Of a DNA stretch of 64,000 nt, positions 61,941 through 64,000 are shown in pieces. The translations under genes were made by a program, and so were the position numbers. Location of the stretch: positions 277,438 through 341,437 of the forward strand of contig SSNU01000129.1 in NCBI GenBank assembly GCA_012064415.1, in the 5' to 3' direction. Positions within the stretch are counted from its first letter, which is position 1; each line of letters starts with the position of its first letter. The notes beneath the pieces were generated by a model that saw only the letters and a list, made by a program, of their open reading frames with translations, was not told the DNA's origin and did no database searches. This DNA comes from Gyrodactylus bullatarudis (Eukaryota; Platyhelminthes; Monogenea; Gyrodactylidea; Gyrodactylidae).

Positions 61941-62516
61941 TAGGGCCTCAAAAAAGTACTATTAGGTCTATTTTTATTCTAGACAAAGGACTGACCGAGT
62001 TTTGATAATCTGAAGAAAATATTTGCTTATTTTAACCTATTTAAAAGATAGTTAGTACTATTTCTGTAATAAATTGTTGCCCAGGTACATTATTGTACTA
62101 TTTTAATCAAATTTAATCTTAGAATAACCTCAGAATATAGTATTCCTCAACTAGCTACGAATCACAATTTTCAATGAATTAATAGCTATATTCCTGATAT
62201 CGAACGTTCGTGATGTAAGAAAATAGCATCTATAGATCGTAGCTTTTTGTTGGATAATATTTCTTCATGAATTTCAAATTCCAACTAAAATATATGTATG
62301 TATCTTGTAAAATATGCACAAGAACAGTTGAAGGGTCATTTTCTATCATGGAAGAAAATTTGAACAAGAATCAGAAATTTTGTTGACACAACATTGACTA
62401 AATATTCTGTAACAATTTACGGTAAAGTACTTTTCTGGAAAGTACTTTTCTCTACTTACTTTTCAGTTTATGAGATACTATTTTCTATTATTTTCGGTAC
62501 TATTTTTGAGGCCCTA
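61941..62516. mobile_element. hAT-type MITE, 576 bp, with 8-bp target-site duplication
   Basis: Termini are TAGGGCCTCAAAAAAGTACT at the left and the reverse complement of TAGGGCCTCAAAAATAGTAC at the right. Flanks are GTCATCAG (61933-61940) and GTTATCAG (62517-62524), an 8-bp duplication with one difference, as made by hAT transposases. There is no ORF, so it is a non-autonomous element. Confidence 0.87.
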
Positions 62517-62650
62517 GTTATCAGGGATGACTCATCACTTTGACCTATAACCTAACACTACTTTTCGATACTATTAGGATGTCTCATCTCAATTTATACA
62601 TTTTACAAAGGAGACAAAATTTTGAATAAAAATTTTACTATAGATCTACA

Positions 62651-62862
62651 TCAAGAGAAATACTTTCCATTGCTTTGAATGGTTTTTTCCCATCTTTCTC
62701 GTAGTTTATTTATTCCTCTTGCCCAGAAACTATTGTTTTTTGGCCGATATACTCTTCAATAGTTCTTTTAAGTTCGTCATCATTTCTAAAGATTCTTCTG
62801 GGTATGAAATGCTGCAAAGATCTGAACAAATGATAATCAGATGGTGCTAAATCTGAAGAATA
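62651..62862 (-). pseudogene. mariner transposase C-terminal relic
   Basis: Minus-strand translation gives SSDLAPSDYHLFRSLQHFIP (third catalytic Asp region of mariner D,D34D transposases), then NDDELKRTIEEYI. After a one-base frameshift it continues FWARGINKLRERWEKTIQSN and GKYFS-stop, the standard mariner end. The first two thirds of the transposase are absent. Sequence beyond the stop near 62575 (ttaggatgtctcatctcaat) may be its terminal repeat. Confidence 0.88.
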
Positions 62863-62889
62863 ATATTTTTAATACAAGCCTCTAATTAA

Positions 62890-63243
62890 CCCTTTCGTGA
62901 GGTTCGCCCTATATAGGGCGATCATTTAAAGTAGGAAATTCTCAGTTATTACGCAGGTCTCAACAATATCACATAATCTATTCTATAATTCACGCTAAAC
63001 AAATCCGAAAAATACCAAAAAGTCTCAAAGAGATATCTAAATTTGGATAAAATAACCAAGATTAGTAAGATTTGGTTTTCATATACTTATTAGTAGATGG
63101 GAAATTTAATAGAAAATCGACTTTCTTAGATGGGGTCATATGGATCCTTATTGAATAGAATTTCCATTAGAATCTCATTTAGAATGGTCCTATATCAATC
63201 TTGAGTCTTTTTCTAGATTGGTTTTCTTATCGTCTCGATAGGG
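62890..63243. mobile_element. piggyBac-type MITE, 354 bp, TTAA flanks
   Basis: Bounded by TTAA at 62886-62889 and 63244-63247. The left end CCCTTTCGTGAG and the right end (reverse complement CCCTATCGAGAC) match imperfectly. A short internal palindrome, CGCCCTATATAGGGCG, lies near the left end. No ORF. It differs from the 26575 element beyond the terminal CCCTTTCG. Confidence 0.65.
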
Positions 63244-63247
63244 TTAA

Positions 63248-64000
63248 AATAGATTTTTATTTGTATAAAATTATTTAAAATAGTTACAAAAGTAATAATG
63301 AGAATCTGGTATAAATTGAAGGAGATAAATGCATATCTGCGAAAGTTTCATGTATTTTCAAAAAAAGTCAATCTGGAATCTGGCTCTTAAGGGGAGAATG
63401 CTGTATAGCAAAATAGAAAAGCTACTTTCTTGTCTGAGATTATATCTTTGATGCTATTGCTGCTATTCTTCTTAGCCATAAAGAATACATTTTTGTCATT
63501 TGTAAAAGGTTTTTATAGGAGTGGGAGCCCAAACAAGCACGGAGCTAAATGAATTGAATTCTTTCCTTATTCTTGCATATTTTTTGAGGAATAAATTTGT
63601 TCTGGAAATAGCCTTCGTCTTAGATTTGATGGTTAAATTAGAGAGCAGTTGCCTCTTCTTATTTCTCTCTAAGTTAACTTTGAATCTTGTTTCTTAGTCT
63701 CTATGTCTTTCAGAAAATTTACTGCAAAACAAGAGGGGGCAAATATTCTATAGATTATTAAATGGTTTCTCGGAAAGAGGGCTAGATGAAGATTAATTTA
63801 AGAAAAAAAAATTTTTCGATCGAGATCAGATCTCAGAATATATTAGATCAAAAACAGAATTGAAAACATTCAAAAATATTTTCACAGTGAGTTCATTTGA
63901 CGAGTTAGAGATTTCAAAACTGAAAAATCAGAATTTTGATCCTAATTTGTGTGATCGACCCAAAAAAATGGTTGCATCGAGCAGTAGATCCAGCAAGCCA
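63248..64000. other. Unannotated end of window
   Basis: AT-rich. An ATG at 63968 opens a frame of 11 codons to the window edge (MVASSSRSSKP). It could be the start of a gene but is too short to judge. Confidence 0.3.

Noticed and set aside
63968..64000. Possible gene start (MVASSSRSSKP..)
   Set aside because: Eleven codons to the window edge, no upstream promoter or domain evidence.

Overview
The window is AT-rich, intron-bearing animal DNA. Gene content points to an arthropod, most likely a copepod: a Limpet-type PET-LIM gene, a stand-alone cathepsin-propeptide (I29) protein, and dense decayed transposons. A salmon-louse-like caligid would fit, but the species is inferred. No bacterial, viral or CRISPR features were seen.

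Layout. (1) 1-5770, compact gene cluster: 3' part of RTCB (+), a TIMMDC1-like Tim17-family gene (+), convergent PPP2R2/B55 (-), a secreted I29 protein (-) and a doubtful small Cys-containing ORF (-). (2) 5771-10087: gene-free, repeat-rich. (3) 10088-32989: one seven-repeat transmembrane cadherin (+), 11 exons joined in phase into 1106 aa. Its multi-kb introns are packed with MITEs, Penelope-like termini and TE relics. (4) 32990-35570: intergenic with a repeat-flanked coding relic. (5) 35571-40779: complete COPA (+), tail to tail with a NUDT19-like Nudix gene (-). (6) 40902-50527: Limpet (+), seven coding exons, 556 aa, head to head with NUDT19; one intron holds a piggyBac transposase relic. 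(7) 51118-53323: DUS2 (-), preceded on the same strand by a tiny GST-C-fold gene only about 40-85 bp upstream. (8) 53436-54461: two divergent tiny genes for secreted peptide precursors sharing the motif KR-F-x-Y-G-F; I recognise no known family. A decayed non-LTR retrotransposon follows, flanked by two copies of the second gene's 3' end. (9) 55704-64000: no confident gene; hAT-like and piggyBac-like MITEs, a mariner transposase relic and Penelope-like termini.

The genes do not form a pathway. RTCB and DUS2 act on tRNA, TIMMDC1 in mitochondrial complex I assembly, COPA in Golgi-ER traffic, PPP2R2 in phosphatase targeting, Limpet in muscle/cytoskeleton, the cadherin in adhesion. Two items stand out: the paired KRFxYGF precursors, and a class of very short introns (25-33 nt) in the housekeeping genes, next to introns of several kb in the cadherin and Limpet.
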